Assembly: GCA_964534175.1 (NCBI GenBank)
Contig: CAZHNS010000038.1
Span: forward strand, 1-13,942
Source: JAFGHJ01 sp964534175
GTDB taxonomy: Bacteria > Hydrothermota > UBA3072
DNA: 13,942 bases
Reading direction: 5' to 3'
Made by a program: the position numbers and the translations under genes. Shown piece by piece: positions 13,025-13,942 of this stretch. Numbering within the stretch: position 1 is the first letter of the stretch; each line of letters starts with the position of its first letter. Under the pieces are notes generated by a model that was given only the letters and a program-made list of their open reading frames with translations, searched no databases and was not told where the DNA came from.

Positions 13025-13197
13025 CACAAAGATCACAAAGAACACAAAGCCACACCACACACAACCTTATTTATTGTGTTTTAAACCCATCCCACAACAC
13101 CGAATTGATCTCACACGGAGGCACAGAGGACACGGAGAAGAAAGTTAACTTTTTTGATTTTTTACTAAAACCTAATACCTAACACCTAAGACCTAAC
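13025..13197 (+). repeat. Composite intergenic repeat, copy 5 (plus orientation)
   Basis: Three 9-base units CACAAAGAn (13025-13049) come first. After an apparently unique stretch follow CACGGAGG / CACAGAGGA / CACGGAGAA (13114-13139) and a T-rich spacer. Five heptamers end it: CTAAAAC, CTAATAC, CTAACAC, CTAAGAC and CTAACCA (starts at 13165, 13172, 13179, 13186, 13193). The CTA at 13193-13195 is the minus-strand TAG stop of the DUF3795 gene. The repeat and the promoter at 12951-12979 account for most of this gap. Confidence 0.75.
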
Positions 13198-13594
13198 CAA
13201 ACTTTTCTCTTATCTCAAGTAACCTTTTCTTGCCTAAATATGGTTCAATAAAACGTTTGTAATCTTCCTCCGGAATCTTTTCTATATCTATAATAACATT
13301 GTTTTCGGCAAAATCGGTTCTTGATTTTAGATTATCACAATCAAAATTATCACAGTACGCACAATTTCGCACATTTTTCTCGATTGCACAGGGCCTTACC
13401 GGGCATCCATCATCAGGATGATTACCCTCGTTTCTGCAACCAACACAGCTCACTTTTTCCGGAGGAATTCGAAAACCATAATATAAAAACCATTTATCGC
13501 TGATTTCCTCCTTATCGGCATCGCTTTTTATATTTTTCTCGTAAGCCGGACAAATATCACATAAAAAACCGCAATAACCGAGCATTTCCACCAT
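13193..13594 (-). CDS. DUF3795 family cysteine-rich protein
   Basis: This 133-residue cytoplasmic-looking protein carries the DUF3795 pattern. It has an N-terminal YCGFLCDICPAY, a middle CVGCRNEG, then CPVRPCAIEKNVRNCAYCDNFDCDNL, with a charged helical tail. Eleven or more cysteines in CxxC-type pairs suggest a zinc or iron-sulfur site. The family's function is not established. ATG 13594 has TAAGGAGG six bases upstream. A TATAAT-like -10 (13628-13623, minus strand) lies in the gap upstream, but no convincing -35 goes with it. The stop codon is supplied by the heptamer repeat array. A second cysteine-rich gene of similar type lies 60 bases upstream in the same direction. Confidence 0.85.
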   Translation of the reverse strand: MVEMLGYCGFLCDICPAYEKNIKSDADKEEISDKWFLYYGFRIPPEKVSCVGCRNEGNHPDDGCPVRPCAIEKNVRNCAYCDNFDCDNLKSRTDFAENNVIIDIEKIPEEDYKRFIEPYLGKKRLLEIREKFG

Positions 13595-13622
13595 AATTAC
13601 CTCCTTATTATGGTTGAACCGA

Positions 13623-13628
13623 ATTATA
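13623..13628 (-). promoter_or_regulatory. Possible -10 box upstream of the DUF3795 gene
   Basis: A perfect TATAAT on the minus strand lies 29 bases before the start codon, at a workable distance from the ribosome binding site. The bases where a -35 box should be (TTTCTT) match the consensus poorly, so this gene may be read from the upstream gene instead. Confidence 0.3.
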
Positions 13629-13654
13629 TCTTAGCCGTGTCTTGAAAGAAATCT

Positions 13655-13942
13655 TCATTTAGAACTTTCCGTATACCAATATCTCTTTCCTTTTAAAAAT
13701 TCCTTGACTCCCTTTTTCTTGATTTTCTTAAGATTCTTTATATGAGCATTACCATGGACAGGGACTAGAAAACTAAGTTTTTCACAGGTTTCGAAAATAT
13801 CACACTCCCAGCAACCCTCGTAACTTTTTTTCTGACAGCATATTCTCATCTTACAGAAAGGAGGACCTCCCCCATCCCTGCACCCTTTCTTGCAGCGAAA
13901 TTTAACCATAAAGCCTAAAACCTCATAGCACTTCTTGTAATC
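13655..13942 (-). CDS. DUF3795-like cysteine-rich protein, 5' end outside window
   Basis: The reading frame is open from the window edge (13942) to the stop at 13655, giving 95 visible residues: DYKKCYEVLGFMVKFRCKK, then GCRDGGGPPFCKMRICC, GCWECDIFETCEKL, a PVHGNAHIKNL segment and GKRYWY near the end. This is the C-terminal pattern of a DUF3795-type protein. An internal ATG at 13909 could be mistaken for the start. It has no suitable ribosome binding site, and the codons upstream of it continue the family-like sequence (DYKKCYEVLGF), so the gene most likely begins beyond the window. About ten cysteines suggest metal binding. It is probably a distant relative of the next gene downstream. Confidence 0.8.
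   Translation of the reverse strand, partial: DYKKCYEVLGFMVKFRCKKGCRDGGGPPFCKMRICCQKKSYEGCWECDIFETCEKLSFLVPVHGNAHIKNLKKIKKKGVKEFLKGKRYWYTESSK

Noticed and set aside
13060..13085. Hairpin ACACAA...TTGTGT followed by TTTT as a terminator
   Set aside because: The stem is six A/T-rich pairs, and no plus-strand gene lies upstream that would need it.
13025..13139. CRISPR-like array of short CAC-rich repeats
   Set aside because: Units are 8-10 bases with no spacers of regular length and no cas genes nearby. The structure is a simple tandem repeat.

Overview
The window looks like chromosomal DNA of an AT-rich, diderm (outer-membrane-bearing) bacterium, probably from an uncultured lineage. It encodes an outer-membrane beta-barrel protein, lipoproteins with signal peptides, a prepilin peptidase and a periplasmic-binding-fold lipoprotein. 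It also holds several domains of unknown function (DUF4416, DUF6868, DUF3795). TGA is used as a normal stop codon. Most starts have a strong GGAGG ribosome binding site. I cannot name the phylum. Nothing looks like phage, plasmid, transposase or CRISPR.

Layout, plus strand (1-6030). After an uninformative edge (1-66) and an intergenic repeat, mnmG (tRNA wobble-uridine modification) is followed directly by a prepilin peptidase gene and an overlapping DUF4416 gene, as one operon. An outer-membrane barrel gene follows as a single-gene unit, with a perfect consensus promoter and a rho-independent terminator. Next come a TPR plus periplasmic-binding-protein lipoprotein (LpoA-like) and a small two-helix membrane protein.

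Layout, minus strand (6123-13942). Read in the direction of transcription from the right edge, the genes are: a Cys-rich DUF3795-like gene running off the window; a second DUF3795 gene; a DUF6868-creD membrane-protein pair; a large lipoprotein glycoside hydrolase of clan GH-A with a beta-sandwich inserted in its barrel; a DRG/Obg-like GTPase with a TGS domain; two serine tRNAs (UGA, then GCU) two bases apart; and, in the same transcription unit, a MEMO-AMMECR1 fusion.

The most unusual structure lies between the genes. Five intergenic gaps carry a composite repeat with the same internal order: a CAC-rich array of 8-10-base period, a T-rich spacer, and an array of CTAAnnC heptamers. Each CTAA gives TAA on one strand and TAG on the other. 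A 7-base period rotates the frame, so a few units close all six reading frames. One gene (DUF3795) takes its stop codon from the array. Two copies sit at the same distance upstream of near-identical promoters (TTGACT-N16-TAATAT), those of mnmG and the serine tRNA pair. This is the best candidate here for an undescribed element; its function is unknown.
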